A stretch of DNA of 64,000 nucleotides, taken from positions 558,001 through 622,000 of the forward strand of contig NZ_JAPDPF010000001.1 of the NCBI RefSeq assembly GCF_026283925.1, written 5' to 3'. The notes beneath the pieces are model-generated. The model saw nothing but the letters and a program-made list of their open reading frames with translations, searched no databases and was not told the origin of the DNA. The DNA is from Dyella halodurans (GTDB lineage Bacteria; Pseudomonadota; Gammaproteobacteria; Xanthomonadales; Rhodanobacteraceae). A program made the translations under genes and the position numbers. Shown piece by piece: positions 25,775 through 34,629 of the stretch; the stretch's first letter is position 1; each line of letters opens with the position of its first letter.

Positions 25775-27226
25775 TCAATAGCGAATGCAGATGTTTTTCG
25801 GTTCGGTGAAGAAGCGCAGCGCTTCCGTGCCACCTTCGCGGCCCAGGCCGGATTGCTTGGTGCCGCCAAACGGGGTGCGCAAATCGCGCAGCAGCCAGCA
25901 GTTGATCCATACGATGCCGAAGTCGAGCTGGCCGCCGAAGCGATGCGCACGGGAAAGGTCGCGCGTCCACACCGAGGCGGCCAGGCCGTAGCCGGTGCCG
26001 TTGGCAATGGACAGTGCTTCGGCTTCATCGTCGAACGGAATCAGGCTGACGACCGGTCCGAAAATTTCGTGTTGATTGGTAGCGGCGTGGCCATCCAGCC
26101 CTTCGATCACGGTGGGCTGCACGAACCAGCCATCGGCGCAGCGGCCGTCCATGTTCACGACTTCACCACCGCACAAGACGTGGCCACCTTCGTCGCGCGC
26201 CTGGGCAATGCAGCCCATGACCTTGTCGAAATGTTCCCGTGAAACCAGTGCGCCAAGATCCGTGCTGCCGTCGTTGGGATCGCCCACGCGCAGTGCCTGC
26301 ACGCGCGCCAGATAGCGCTCGCGAAACGATGCGTAGATGGAGCGTTGTACCAGCAGGCGTGAGCCGCACAGGCAGATCTCGCCCTGGTTGGCGAAGCCCG
26401 AGCGCACGATGGTGTCCAGCTGGGCATCGCTGAGATCGGCGTCCTCGAACACCACGGCCGGGTTCTTGCCGCCCAGTTCCAGCGACAGCTTCTTGAACTG
26501 CGGAGCCGCCACGCTGGCGATCTGTGCGCCGGTGCGTGTGCTCCCGGTGAACGACACTGCCTTGACGCCGGCATGCTCGACGATGGCCTGGCCCACGCTG
26601 GGGCCACGGCCGTGCACGATGTTCAGTACGCCGGCCGGCATGCCAGCCTCGATGCTCAGCTCGCCGAGCAGGGCGGCCGTACAGGGGGTGATTTCCGACG
26701 GTTTGGCCACCACCGCATTGCCGGCGGCCAGGGCCGGCGCAATCTTCCAGGTGAACAGATACAGCGGCAGGTTCCACGGGCTGATGCAGCCCACCACGCC
26801 GAGTGGCTGGCGCAGCGTGTAATTGATCGCGCCGACTTCCATCGCATGCGACTCGCTGCTCCACGGCACGATGGCGGCGGCGAAGTAGCGGAGGTTGGAG
26901 ACGGCGCGCGGAATATCGAGGCCGCGGGCCAGGCTCAGTGGCTTGCCGCTGTCGCGCGATTCCAGCGCGACAAACTCTTCGAGGCGCGCTTCGATCAAGT
27001 CGGCCAGTCGCTGCAGCAGGCGGGCGCGCTGCTCGGCCGGCGTCGCGCTCCAGCCGGGCGCGGCGCGTTGGGCTGCGGCGACGGCATCGGCAACGTCTTG
27101 CGCGGACGAGTCCGGGCAGTGTGCGAATACCTGGCCGGTGGCGGGCTCGAATACATCGAGCCAGCGCGAATCACGTGGCGCCTGCAGGCGACCGTCGATC
27201 AGATTGGCGAGGCGCAGGTTTGGCAT
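25775..27226 (-). CDS. Aldehyde dehydrogenase, 2-aminomuconate/2-hydroxymuconate semialdehyde type
   Basis: The product has 483 residues. Typical ALDH features are SPWNLPLYLFTWKIAPALAAGN, FTGSTRTGAQI, LELGGKNPAVVFEDAD (catalytic Glu) and GFANQGEICLCGSRLLVQ (catalytic Cys). The last motif, with C-terminal GGTKQSGLGREGGTEALRFFTEPKNICI, is characteristic of the 2-hydroxymuconic / 2-aminomuconic semialdehyde dehydrogenase subgroup. It would oxidise the ring-cleavage semialdehyde with NAD+. The neighbours carbonic anhydrase and RidA follow in the same operon. Confidence 0.85.
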   Translation of the reverse strand: MPNLRLANLIDGRLQAPRDSRWLDVFEPATGQVFAHCPDSSAQDVADAVAAAQRAAPGWSATPAEQRARLLQRLADLIEARLEEFVALESRDSGKPLSLARGLDIPRAVSNLRYFAAAIVPWSSESHAMEVGAINYTLRQPLGVVGCISPWNLPLYLFTWKIAPALAAGNAVVAKPSEITPCTAALLGELSIEAGMPAGVLNIVHGRGPSVGQAIVEHAGVKAVSFTGSTRTGAQIASVAAPQFKKLSLELGGKNPAVVFEDADLSDAQLDTIVRSGFANQGEICLCGSRLLVQRSIYASFRERYLARVQALRVGDPNDGSTDLGALVSREHFDKVMGCIAQARDEGGHVLCGGEVVNMDGRCADGWFVQPTVIEGLDGHAATNQHEIFGPVVSLIPFDDEAEALSIANGTGYGLAASVWTRDLSRAHRFGGQLDFGIVWINCWLLRDLRTPFGGTKQSGLGREGGTEALRFFTEPKNICIRY

Positions 27227-27300
27227 CGGCGGAAGCTTAGAGCCTGCGCCCGATATTTGCACCGGACGCCGCCGTATGCGTGGCACGGATCAGAGCATCC

Positions 27301-28089
27301 CTAGCTCAGCGAGCGCGTGCGGCCACCGTCCACGGCGATGCTCACACCGTTCACATAGGCCGCGGCAGGCGTACACAGGAAGGCGATCACGGCCGCCACC
27401 TCCGCGGCGTCGCCGAAGCGTCGCGCCGGCACCGTGGCCAGCATCGCTTGCGCCACTTCGTCTTCGCTGCGTCCACTGCCGGCGACTTGAGCTGCGAGGA
27501 TGGCGTCCAGCCGGGCCGTGCGGGTGTAGCCGGGCAGCACGTTGTTGATCGTGATGCCATCGGCGGCCAGTTCGTTCGATAGCGTCTTGGCCCAGGCAGC
27601 CACCGCCGCGCGCACCGTATTTGACACGCCCAGGCCGACGATCGGCTCCTTCACCGAGGTGGAGATCACATTGACGATGCGGCCATAAGCGCTGGCCCGC
27701 ATGCCTGGCAAGAGCGTTTGCACCAGGGTCTGGCCGGCCAGCATGTGCTGGCGAAACGCGCTCTCGAAGGCATCGGTTGCTGCCGTGTGCGCCGGGCCAC
27801 CCGGTGGGCCACCGGTGTTGTTGATCAGGATCTGCGCCGGATGCTCGGCCACGATATCAGCCACGGTGCGGCGCAGGTTGTCCGTCTGCAGCATGTCGAC
27901 GGCAAGCCAGCGATGGTGTTGATCATGCTTGCGCGGCAGGGCCTCGGCCACGGTCTGCAAGGCCTCGGCCGAGCGCGCGAGCAGGGTTACGCTGGCGCCC
28001 AGTTCCGCCAGTTCGATCGCGCTGGCGCGACCGATGCCTTGCGAGGCGCCGCAGACGAGGGCGTGGCGCCCACTCAGGTCAAGCAACAT
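27301..28089 (-). CDS. SDR family oxidoreductase
   Basis: The product has 262 residues. The nucleotide motif is CGASQGIGRASAIELAELG, followed by NNTGGPPGGP and IVNVISTSVKEPIVGLGVSN. The usual catalytic tyrosine of the YxxxK motif is not visible at the expected place (VGLGVSNTVRAAVAAWAKTL), which suggests a divergent SDR. AAGGGG lies 8 nt before ATG 28089. It stands 75 bp upstream of the dehydrogenase gene, same strand, and is likely the first gene of the operon. Confidence 0.82.
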   Translation of the reverse strand: MLLDLSGRHALVCGASQGIGRASAIELAELGASVTLLARSAEALQTVAEALPRKHDQHHRWLAVDMLQTDNLRRTVADIVAEHPAQILINNTGGPPGGPAHTAATDAFESAFRQHMLAGQTLVQTLLPGMRASAYGRIVNVISTSVKEPIVGLGVSNTVRAAVAAWAKTLSNELAADGITINNVLPGYTRTARLDAILAAQVAGSGRSEDEVAQAMLATVPARRFGDAAEVAAVIAFLCTPAAAYVNGVSIAVDGGRTRSLS

Positions 28090-28132
28090 GGTGAGCCCCT
28101 TCGGAACGTGGAGTCGGGATGGATCAGGCCCT

Positions 28133-28447
28133 TCAGCGTGCCGCCCATTGCATGGCGAGCGCGCCGAACCAGCACAGCCAGGCCACCCACGGACAATAAC
28201 GCCACAGGCGTCGCCAGCGGGTGATGCCGTCGTCGTCCAGCGCCGGCAGCACCGGTGAGCGCAGCGCGAGCTGCAGCCGCAGCCAGGTGCGCCATGGCGT
28301 CGTGGGGCGTCCATCGGCCTCGGCGATGATTTGCCATTGCTGCGGATGCTTGTCGCGCAACAGCGAGGCGACGCGGTACTGCGCCACGAAGTGCAGCACG
28401 AAGCTGACCACGCCGGCGACCAGTAACATTAGGTAGAGCTCGATCAT
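28133..28447 (-). CDS. Small membrane protein of unknown function
   Basis: The product has 104 residues. An N-terminal helix (LYLMLLVAGVVSFVLHFVAQY) and a C-terminal one (PWVAWLCWFGALAMQWA) enclose a charged middle with DKHPQQWQIIAEADGR. I do not recognise a named family. It lies 43 bp upstream of the SDR gene in the same direction. Confidence 0.65.
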   Translation of the reverse strand: MIELYLMLLVAGVVSFVLHFVAQYRVASLLRDKHPQQWQIIAEADGRPTTPWRTWLRLQLALRSPVLPALDDDGITRWRRLWRYCPWVAWLCWFGALAMQWAAR

Positions 28448-28489
28448 GCCGCGCCTGTCTTCAGTGGTCGATGTGAATCATGCAGTAGA

Positions 28490-29368
28490 TCAGCCCTTGC
28501 CGGCACCGGCGTTGGCTGCCGATGCGGCGCCATCGGCTGGCGTCGCGCTGCTGTTCTTGGCTTCGGCGCTCTTGCTGCTGGAGCTCCCCCATCCCGGCAC
28601 CGGAATGGACTCGCGCAGCGTGTTGAGCACGCCGTTGCCCTGTTCAGGCTTGCCGCAGATGGCGTTGTTCACGGCATCCTTGAACGTATTGTCCATCAGT
28701 CCGATCCAGACCGTGCCATCGGGCCCATGCGGCACCTTGAAGCTGCCGGTGGCGGCCATCTTCACCGGCGCCTCGGCCGAGAAAGACGCTGGCGACTGCT
28801 CCCAGTAGGTGCTGCCGGCCTGTTGCTTGGCCGAGCTGTAGAGGACCAGGTAACGAGCACGCTTGTCGGTGATTTCCATGCTGCCGAACGCGCCCGAGGT
28901 CTGGTCCGTCCAGCCCATGTGTTCGCACAGGCCGACATCCTGCGAGCTGATCGGCTGGAACGCTTCGTCCAGCACCACCACGGTGGGAGCGAACAAATAG
29001 CTGGAGCGCAGCCAGCGGCCGTTCAATTCGGACTTGATCGCCACGCGGTACGGCAGCTCGACTTCGCGCGGCAGGCTGAAACTGAGGAAATAACTGCGCT
29101 CGCCATTGAGATTGCCGACCAGGCTGCCCGGACCCAGCGCGAATTTCTTCGGTTGCCAGGGCAGGGCGTTCTGGAACGAGAAGTCCGCAAACGTGGTGCA
29201 GCACGGCGTCGCCTTCTGCAATTCGGCCTTCGCCGCATCGAGACTGCTGCGATTGTTCTCCGGCGGCCTCAGGTTCGGCGGCACCAGCGTCTTCACGCTA
29301 TGGCAGCCGCTTACCAGCAGCAGGACGAAAACGACGAGAGCAGTGACGACGGGTAGGCGATAACGCAT
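28490..29368 (-). CDS. MalM-like periplasmic lipoprotein
   Basis: The product has 292 residues. A signal peptide ends in a lipobox (LLLVSGCHS, Cys about residue 20). The middle holds CCTTFADFSFQNALPW, RSYFLSFSLPREVELPYRVAIKSEL and LFAPTVVVLDEAFQPISSQD. These pieces resemble the MalM family (maltose operon periplasmic protein), but no maltose genes are near. The C-terminal ~35 residues are Ser/Ala/Lys-rich. The real role is unknown. It ends upstream of the small membrane protein gene. Confidence 0.7.
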   Translation of the reverse strand: MRYRLPVVTALVVFVLLLVSGCHSVKTLVPPNLRPPENNRSSLDAAKAELQKATPCCTTFADFSFQNALPWQPKKFALGPGSLVGNLNGERSYFLSFSLPREVELPYRVAIKSELNGRWLRSSYLFAPTVVVLDEAFQPISSQDVGLCEHMGWTDQTSGAFGSMEITDKRARYLVLYSSAKQQAGSTYWEQSPASFSAEAPVKMAATGSFKVPHGPDGTVWIGLMDNTFKDAVNNAICGKPEQGNGVLNTLRESIPVPGWGSSSSKSAEAKNSSATPADGAASAANAGAGKG

Positions 29369-29385
29369 AAGCTGATTCGTGTGGG

Positions 29386-30786
29386 TCAGAATTCGGCCGT
29401 CCCCGCTGCGCGCGGGTAGGGGATGGCGTCGCGAATATTGGACAGGCCGCACACATAGACCAGCAGGCGTTCGAAGCCCAGGCCGAAGCCGGCGTGCGGC
29501 ACGGTGCCGTAACGGCGAAGATCACGATACCAGCCGTAGGTGGCCGGATCGAGGCCGAACTGGGCCATGCGGCGGTCCAGGTAGTCGAGGCGTTCTTCGC
29601 GCTGCGCGCCGCCGATGATCTCGCCGATGCCAGGCGCCAGCACGTCCATCGCGGCGACGGTCTTGCCGTCGTCGTTCAAGCGCATATAGAACGCCTTGAT
29701 CTGCTCGGGGTAGTTCATCACCACCACCGGACGGCCGACGTGCTTCTCGGCGAGATAGCGTTCGTGCTCGGTCTGCAGGTCGATGCCCCAGGCCACCGGG
29801 AATTCAAACTTCTGGCCGGACTTCTTCAGGATCTCGATGGCGTCGGTGTAGTCGATGCGTTCGAACGGCTGCGCGATGAACGACTCCAGCCGGCTGATCG
29901 CATCAGGCTGCACGCGCTCGGCAAAGAACGCCATGTCATCCGGGCGCTCGTCCAGCACCGCCTTGAAGATGGCCTTGAGGAAACCCTCGGCGCAGTCGGC
30001 GTTGTCGTGCAGGTTGGCGAAGGCGATTTCCGGCTCCACCATCCAGAACTCGGCCAGGTGGCGCGGCGTGTTGGAGTTCTCGGCGCGGAAGGTCGGGCCG
30101 AACGTGTAGACCTTGCTCATCGCCAGGCAGTAAGCCTCGACATTGAGCTGGCCGGACACGGTGAGAAACGCTTCGCGGCCGAAGAAATCCTTGCGGAAAT
30201 CAATCTTGCCGTTTTCGTTGCGCGGCAGGTTGGCCAGGTCCAGGGTGGACAGGCGGAACATGTCGCCCGCGCCTTCGGCATCGGAGGTGGTGATGATCGG
30301 GGTGTTGATCCAGAAGAAACCCTGTTCGGTGAGCCAGCGATGGATCGCCGTCATCATGGTGTGGCGCACGCGGGTCACGGCGCCGAACAGGTTGGTGCGC
30401 GGGCGCAGATGCGCCACTTCGCGCAGGAATTCCATCGAGTGCTGCTTGGGCTGAATCGGATACGTCTCCGGGTCGTCGACGAAACCGGTTACCGTCACTT
30501 CGCTGGCCTGGATCTCGAAACTCTGGCCCTTGCCCTGCGAGGCCACCAGGGTGCCGGTGACGATCACGCCCGCGCCGGCGGTGAGGTGCTTCACCTCGGT
30601 TTCGTAATTGGCGACCTGGTCGGTGACCACCGCCTGGATCGGGTCGAAGCAGGAACCATCGCTCACATTGACGAAGGACAGGCCCGCCTTCGAATCGCGC
30701 CGGGTGCGGACCCAGCCGCGCACGGTCACGGTGTTGCCGGCTTCGATGCTGCCGGAAAGAGCCTGCTTAACACTAACCACCGCCAT
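29386..30786 (-). CDS. asnS: Asparaginyl-tRNA synthetase
   Basis: The product has 466 residues of a class IIb synthetase. It has an N-terminal OB-fold anticodon domain ([25 protein letters not shown]), motif 2 around [25 protein letters not shown], and motif 3 [27 protein letters not shown]. The AsnRS family features ([13 protein letters not shown]) separate it from AspRS. AGGAG lies 9 nt before ATG 30786. The MalM-like gene follows 17 bp after its stop. Confidence 0.96.
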   Translation of the reverse strand: MAVVSVKQALSGSIEAGNTVTVRGWVRTRRDSKAGLSFVNVSDGSCFDPIQAVVTDQVANYETEVKHLTAGAGVIVTGTLVASQGKGQSFEIQASEVTVTGFVDDPETYPIQPKQHSMEFLREVAHLRPRTNLFGAVTRVRHTMMTAIHRWLTEQGFFWINTPIITTSDAEGAGDMFRLSTLDLANLPRNENGKIDFRKDFFGREAFLTVSGQLNVEAYCLAMSKVYTFGPTFRAENSNTPRHLAEFWMVEPEIAFANLHDNADCAEGFLKAIFKAVLDERPDDMAFFAERVQPDAISRLESFIAQPFERIDYTDAIEILKKSGQKFEFPVAWGIDLQTEHERYLAEKHVGRPVVVMNYPEQIKAFYMRLNDDGKTVAAMDVLAPGIGEIIGGAQREERLDYLDRRMAQFGLDPATYGWYRDLRRYGTVPHAGFGLGFERLLVYVCGLSNIRDAIPYPRAAGTAEF

Positions 30787-30924
30787 GGATTGAAACTCCT
30801 GCTGGGCGCCGCATATCGGACGCGTAAGACCAAGTTCGACATGATAATGTACGTATCGTTCAGGTAGCGACCCTTCGCACCTCGATTTCCAATCCTCGTA
30901 GCACCTCGGTATTTGCATCCAGCC

Positions 30925-31251
30925 ATGACCATCACCATCACTCCCGCTGCCAGCGAACGCATGCGCCAGTTTCTGGCCGGTACGCCGGAGGCCGCCGGCG
31001 TCCGCTTCGGCGTGAAGCGCACCGGGTGCTCCGGTTTTGGCTATGTGGTGGACCTGGCCGATGCGCTGGGCAGTGACGACCAACTGGTGAATGTCGACGG
31101 CGTGCCGCTGATCGTGGACGCCAAGAGCCTGGCCCTGGTCGACGGCACGGTGATCGATTTTCAGCGCCAGGGTCTGAACGCCAGCTTCGTCTTCCACAAT
31201 CCCAACGCGACAGGTGAGTGCGGTTGCGGCGAGAGTTTTACCGTCGGGTAA
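30925..31251 (+). CDS. iscA: Iron-sulfur cluster assembly protein IscA
   Basis: The product has 108 residues of the HesB/IscA A-type carrier family. The three conserved cysteines are Cys35 (RTGCSGFGY), Cys99 and Cys101 (GECGCGESF), at the same numbers as E. coli IscA. It binds Fe or an Fe-S cluster and passes it on to client proteins. No iscS, iscU or hsc gene is next to it, so it stands apart from the main assembly operon. ErpA or SufA is a less likely name. Confidence 0.8.
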   Translation: MTITITPAASERMRQFLAGTPEAAGVRFGVKRTGCSGFGYVVDLADALGSDDQLVNVDGVPLIVDAKSLALVDGTVIDFQRQGLNASFVFHNPNATGECGCGESFTVG

Positions 31252-31567
31252 AGACAGGGGTTAGGGACGGGTAGTGAGGGCGCACGAGTGGTGTGCCACC
31301 GCGATCCTTGGCCCCCAGTCTTACATCGCTCGACCCTCGCCCCTCGACCCTTGGTGCCAGTCGCCTGAAGCCTGCGGCCGCGTCCTTCGTGCGCCCCGCT
31401 ACCCGCCTTACACCCCGGGCAAGCCCCCCAACTTGCGCCAAACCCCCGTCCCGCCGTAGAATTCCGCTTCTGTCCGAGGCGAAAGGCCCCGGATGGAACC
31501 TTGCCTCACCGCATCGTGCGGGAGGCTGCGAGGCCGCAAGGCCGCATCCACAAGGAGTCACCCAACA
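31252..31567. other. Intergenic region with a GAGGGGCGAG-type inverted repeat, leader of rpsF
   Basis: From 31254 to about 31352 it holds a G-run motif (AGGGGTTAGGGACGGGTAGTGAGGGCG) and an opposing C-run motif (CCCTCGCCCCTCGACCC), the same family as 45521-45630 and 60596-60714. The last ~90 bp before rpsF (GCGAAAGGCCCCGG and following) probably forms the mRNA leader. It might hold the S6:S18 autoregulatory structure known in many bacteria, which I cannot confirm. Confidence 0.5.
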
Positions 31568-32005
31568 ATGTCCCTGCGACATTACGAAGTTGTGTTTCTG
31601 GTCCACCCTGACCAGAGCGAGCAGGTCCCGGCGATGATCGAGCGCTACAAGGCGCTGATCGAAACCGACGGTGGCAAGATCCATCGCCTGGAAGACTGGG
31701 GCCGCCGTCAGCTGGCCTACCCGATCGTGAACCTGGCCAAGGCTCACTACGTCATGCTCAACATCGAAGTGAGCCAGAACGCGCTGAACGAGCTGGAGTC
31801 GGGTTTCCGCTTCAACGACGCCGTGCTGCGCCACCTGGTGGTTCGCCGCGATGAGGCCGACACCGAGCAGTCCTTCATCCTCAAGAGCAAGGAAAAGGAC
31901 GACGCCAAGTCCTCGCGTCGCCGCGATGACGACAGCGACGGTGACGAGCGCCCGGCACGTCGCGACCGCGACGACCGCGATAACGATCGCGACAGCGACG
32001 ACTGA
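31568..32005 (+). CDS. rpsF: 30S ribosomal protein S6
   Basis: The product has 145 residues: the S6 core ([49 protein letters not shown]) and a long charged tail of Arg/Asp/Glu (about 115-145) with repeated RDRDDRD. In E. coli the tail is extended by RimK-added glutamates; here a long acidic and basic tail is encoded directly. First gene of the rpsF-rpsR-rplI operon. An AAGGAG lies upstream of ATG 31568. Confidence 0.95.
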   Translation: MSLRHYEVVFLVHPDQSEQVPAMIERYKALIETDGGKIHRLEDWGRRQLAYPIVNLAKAHYVMLNIEVSQNALNELESGFRFNDAVLRHLVVRRDEADTEQSFILKSKEKDDAKSSRRRDDDSDGDERPARRDRDDRDNDRDSDD

Positions 32006-32019
32006 TCAGGAGCCAAGAC

Positions 32020-32250
32020 ATGTCAAAGTTCTTCCGCCGCCGCAAGTTCTGCCGCTTCACGGCCGAAAAAGTCAAAGAGATCGATTACAAGGATCTCAAC
32101 ACCCTGCGCCAGTACGTGACCGAGAACGGCAAGATCGTTCCCAGCCGCATCACCGGCACCAAGGCTCGCTACCAGCGTCAGCTGGCGACCGCGATCAAGC
32201 GCGCTCGCTTCCTGGCTCTGCTGCCGTACACCGACAACCACGACGTCTAA
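32020..32250 (+). CDS. rpsR: 30S ribosomal protein S18
   Basis: The product has 76 residues. The sequence [24 protein letters not shown] and [29 protein letters not shown] is the full S18 pattern. It binds S6 in the platform of the small subunit. It follows rpsF by 14 bp. A single N-terminal cysteine is kept. Between rpsR and rplI lies a ~220 bp insert with two palindromes, instead of the short gap usual in this operon. Confidence 0.97.
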   Translation: MSKFFRRRKFCRFTAEKVKEIDYKDLNTLRQYVTENGKIVPSRITGTKARYQRQLATAIKRARFLALLPYTDNHDV

Positions 32251-32259
32251 TGCGTCGAT

Positions 32260-32282
32260 CCTTCTCCCCTCCGGGGAGAAGG
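32260..32282. repeat. Short CCTTCTCCCC palindrome after rpsR
   Basis: CCTTCTCCCC and GGGGAGAAGG arms (10 bp) flank TCC, 9 bp after the rpsR stop. It is one of two in the rpsR-rplI gap and should form a stable hairpin in the operon mRNA. Confidence 0.75.
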
Positions 32283-32382
32283 TGCCTCGTAAGGGGCGGA
32301 TGAAGGGTCGGGGCTTGCGCCAACGCAGATTCGAAGCACGCATTGAATCAGCCGTCCGGCGAGCACCCACCCCTCACCCCAA

Positions 32383-32405
32383 CCCTCTCCCCAGTGGGGA
32401 GAGGG
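32383..32405. repeat. Short CCCTCTCCCC palindrome before rplI
   Basis: CCCTCTCCCC and GGGGAGAGGG arms (10 bp) flank AGT. It is preceded by GAGCACCCACCCCTCACCCCAA, the reverse complement of the sequence that follows the palindromes at 41338 and 61193. It therefore faces the palindrome at 32260 in inverted orientation. Confidence 0.75.
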
Positions 32406-32474
32406 AGTTGGAAAATTCGGACAACCGTCCACGGCTGCGCCGGGCCACACCGGTGCTAACGAAAAGGAACCATC

Positions 32475-32924
32475 ATGGAACTCATTCTTCTCGAAAAAGT
32501 CCGCAACCTCGGCAACCTGGGCGACAAGGTCAAGGTCAAGCCGGGTTACGGCCGTAACTACCTGCTGCCCCAGGGCAAGGCCGTGCCGGTCAACGCCGCC
32601 AACCTCGAAGCCTTCGAGAAGCGCCGCGCCGAGTACGAGGCCAAGGCCAAGGACCAGCTGTCCGGCGCCGAAGGCCGCAAGGCCAAGCTGGAAGGCGTGT
32701 CGGTGACCATCGCCGCGAACGCCAGTCCGGAAGGCAAGCTGTACGGCTCGGTCGGCCCGCGCGAAATCGCCGAGGCTCTCCAGGCCGCTGGCCAGGACGT
32801 CAACAAGGGTGAAGTGATCCAGGGCGAAGGCCCGATCCGCCACACCGGCGAGTTCGACGTCGTGATCAGCCTGCACGCTGACGTGCAGACCCAGGTCAAG
32901 GTGATCGTGGTCGGCGAAAAGTAA
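32475..32924 (+). CDS. rplI: 50S ribosomal protein L9
   Basis: The product has 149 residues. The N-terminal domain ([36 protein letters not shown]) is the L9 signature. A long helix with the [14 protein letters not shown] stretch connects to the C-terminal domain ([31 protein letters not shown]). It stabilises reading frame on the ribosome. AAAAGGAA lies 8 nt before the ATG. A terminator follows at 32951. Confidence 0.97.
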   Translation: MELILLEKVRNLGNLGDKVKVKPGYGRNYLLPQGKAVPVNAANLEAFEKRRAEYEAKAKDQLSGAEGRKAKLEGVSVTIAANASPEGKLYGSVGPREIAEALQAAGQDVNKGEVIQGEGPIRHTGEFDVVISLHADVQTQVKVIVVGEK

Positions 32925-32950
32925 GCCGATTCATCGCTATGTAGTACCCG

Positions 32951-32981
32951 GACGGGCGCCTCCAGGGCGCCCGTCTGCTTT
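32951..32981 (+). terminator. Rho-independent terminator of the rpsF-rpsR-rplI operon
   Basis: A 10-bp stem (GACGGGCGCC / GGCGCCCGTC) with loop TCCAG is followed by TGCTTTT, 26 bp after the rplI stop. Confidence 0.85.
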
Positions 32982-32992
32982 TGTGTCGGCAC

Positions 32993-33022
32993 TTATCCAC
33001 GCCTGCACACAGGTTATCCACA
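32993..33022 (+). promoter_or_regulatory. Two DnaA boxes upstream of dnaB
   Basis: TTATCCACG (32993-33001) and TTATCCACA (33014-33022) are both in the same orientation, with starts 21 bp apart (two helical turns). The second is the perfect consensus DnaA box. They lie about 100 bp upstream of dnaB and just after the terminator, where the dnaB promoter should be. DnaA control of dnaB is inferred. Confidence 0.65.
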
Positions 33023-33119
33023 GACTTATGGTCTCGCGGCATGAGATGGCGCCGCGTATGCTCTGTGCCCAACGTCATGCCGCCGGCGAATGCGTGCCGG
33101 GCCGCAGCGAGGAATCTTG

Positions 33120-34547
33120 ATGCCCTTCGTTACTGATCGTACAGATCGCCCTGAGCGCCGCGGTCGTTCCGAGCGCAGGCCTCCTTCCAACATCGACGCG
33201 CTGCGCGTGCCGCCGAGTTCGATCGACGCGGAGCAGGCGGTACTGGGCGGCCTCATGCTGTCCCCCGACTCGCTGGACAAGGTGGCCGACCGCCTGAGCG
33301 AGCAGGACTTCTACCGCAAGGACCACCGCCTGATCTGGCGTGCCATCACCGAGCTGGCGGCCAAGGGCATGCCTTGCGATGCGGTGACCCTGGGCGACTG
33401 GTTCGAGGCCAACGGCCTGGGTGACCTGGTCGGTGGCGCCTCGTACCTGATCGACCTGGCCAACACCACGCCCAGTGCGGCGAATATTGCTGCGTACGCA
33501 GAAATCGTGCGTGAGAAGTCGGTGTTGCGCCAGCTGATCGACGCCGGCACCGGCATCGCCGAGGACGGCTATCAGCCCGAAGGGATGGGCGTACAGGAGG
33601 TGCTGGAGCGCGCCGAGCAGGCGGTCTTCAAGATCGCCGAGTCGGGTGCCCGCGGCAAGAAAGACACGGTGTCGATGCGCGAGGCGGTCAAGGACGCGTT
33701 TCGCATCCTGTCCGAGCGCTTCGAGAACAAGGGCCAGCTCACCGGCGTCTCCACCGGCTTTTCGGATCTCGATGAACTTACTTCGGGCCTGCAGCCCTCC
33801 GACTTGATCATCGTCGCGGCGCGACCCTCGATGGGCAAGACGGCGTTCTCGGTGAACATTGCCGAAGCGGTGGCGATGCGCGGCAAGAAGGCCGTGGCGA
33901 TCTTCTCGATGGAGATGTCGGCCTCGCAGCTGGCCTTCCGTATGATTTCCTCGGTCGGCCGCATCCACGCGCAGCATCTGCGCAACGGCGACCTGGCCGA
34001 GGAAGACTGGCCGCGCGTCACCAATGCCATCGCCTTGCTGTCCGAGGCGAAGATCTTCATCGATGACACGCCGGGCCTGTCCCCGGTGGAAATGCGTTCG
34101 CGTTCCCGTCGACTGCATCGTGAGCACGGTGGCCTGGGCCTGATCGTGATCGACTACCTGCAGCTGATGCAGGTGCCGGGCATGAAGGAGAATCGCGCCA
34201 CCGAAATCTCGGAGATCTCGCGCTCGCTGAAGGGACTGGCCAAGGAACTCAATTGCCCGGTGATCGCGTTGTCGCAGTTGAACCGCTCGCTGGAGCAGCG
34301 CGCCGACAAGCGGCCGATGATGTCCGACCTGCGCGAGTCGGGCGCTATCGAGCAGGACGCCGACGTGATCATGTTCATCTACCGCGACGAGTACTACAAC
34401 AAGGAATCGCCCGATAAGGGTCTCGCCGAAATCATCATCGGCAAGCAGCGAAACGGTCCGACCGACACGATCAAGCTCACCTTCCTCGGCCACTACACCA
34501 AGTTCGAGAACTACGCGCCCGATTCGTTCGTTGGCGCCTTCGAGTGA
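33120..34547 (+). CDS. dnaB: Replicative DNA helicase DnaB
   Basis: The product has 475 residues. It has an N-terminal DnaG/DnaC-interaction domain (PPSSIDAEQAVLGGLML, DFYRKDHRLIWRAITEL), a linker, and a RecA-like core with Walker A ARPSMGKTAF, Walker B LIVIDYLQLM and AIEQDADVIMFIYRDEYY. It is the hexameric helicase at the replication fork. GAGGAA lies before the ATG at 33120. No intein is present. In relatives alr usually follows directly; here a protease gene and small genes intervene. Confidence 0.97.
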   Translation: MPFVTDRTDRPERRGRSERRPPSNIDALRVPPSSIDAEQAVLGGLMLSPDSLDKVADRLSEQDFYRKDHRLIWRAITELAAKGMPCDAVTLGDWFEANGLGDLVGGASYLIDLANTTPSAANIAAYAEIVREKSVLRQLIDAGTGIAEDGYQPEGMGVQEVLERAEQAVFKIAESGARGKKDTVSMREAVKDAFRILSERFENKGQLTGVSTGFSDLDELTSGLQPSDLIIVAARPSMGKTAFSVNIAEAVAMRGKKAVAIFSMEMSASQLAFRMISSVGRIHAQHLRNGDLAEEDWPRVTNAIALLSEAKIFIDDTPGLSPVEMRSRSRRLHREHGGLGLIVIDYLQLMQVPGMKENRATEISEISRSLKGLAKELNCPVIALSQLNRSLEQRADKRPMMSDLRESGAIEQDADVIMFIYRDEYYNKESPDKGLAEIIIGKQRNGPTDTIKLTFLGHYTKFENYAPDSFVGAFE

Positions 34548-34583
34548 GCCAAAAGCGCCAGCCATCCGATGGCGGGTAAACGA

Positions 34584-34614
34584 CACAAGGGGCGGCCATG
34601 GGCCGCCCCTTGTG
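34584..34614. terminator. Hairpin between dnaB and the S53 protease gene
   Basis: A perfect 14-bp stem (CACAAGGGGCGGCC / GGCCGCCCCTTGTG) with loop ATG sits between two converging genes. No long T run follows, so it could act as a factor-assisted terminator or an mRNA-end stabiliser. Confidence 0.6.
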
Positions 34615-34629
34615 CATGTACGTGACTGC

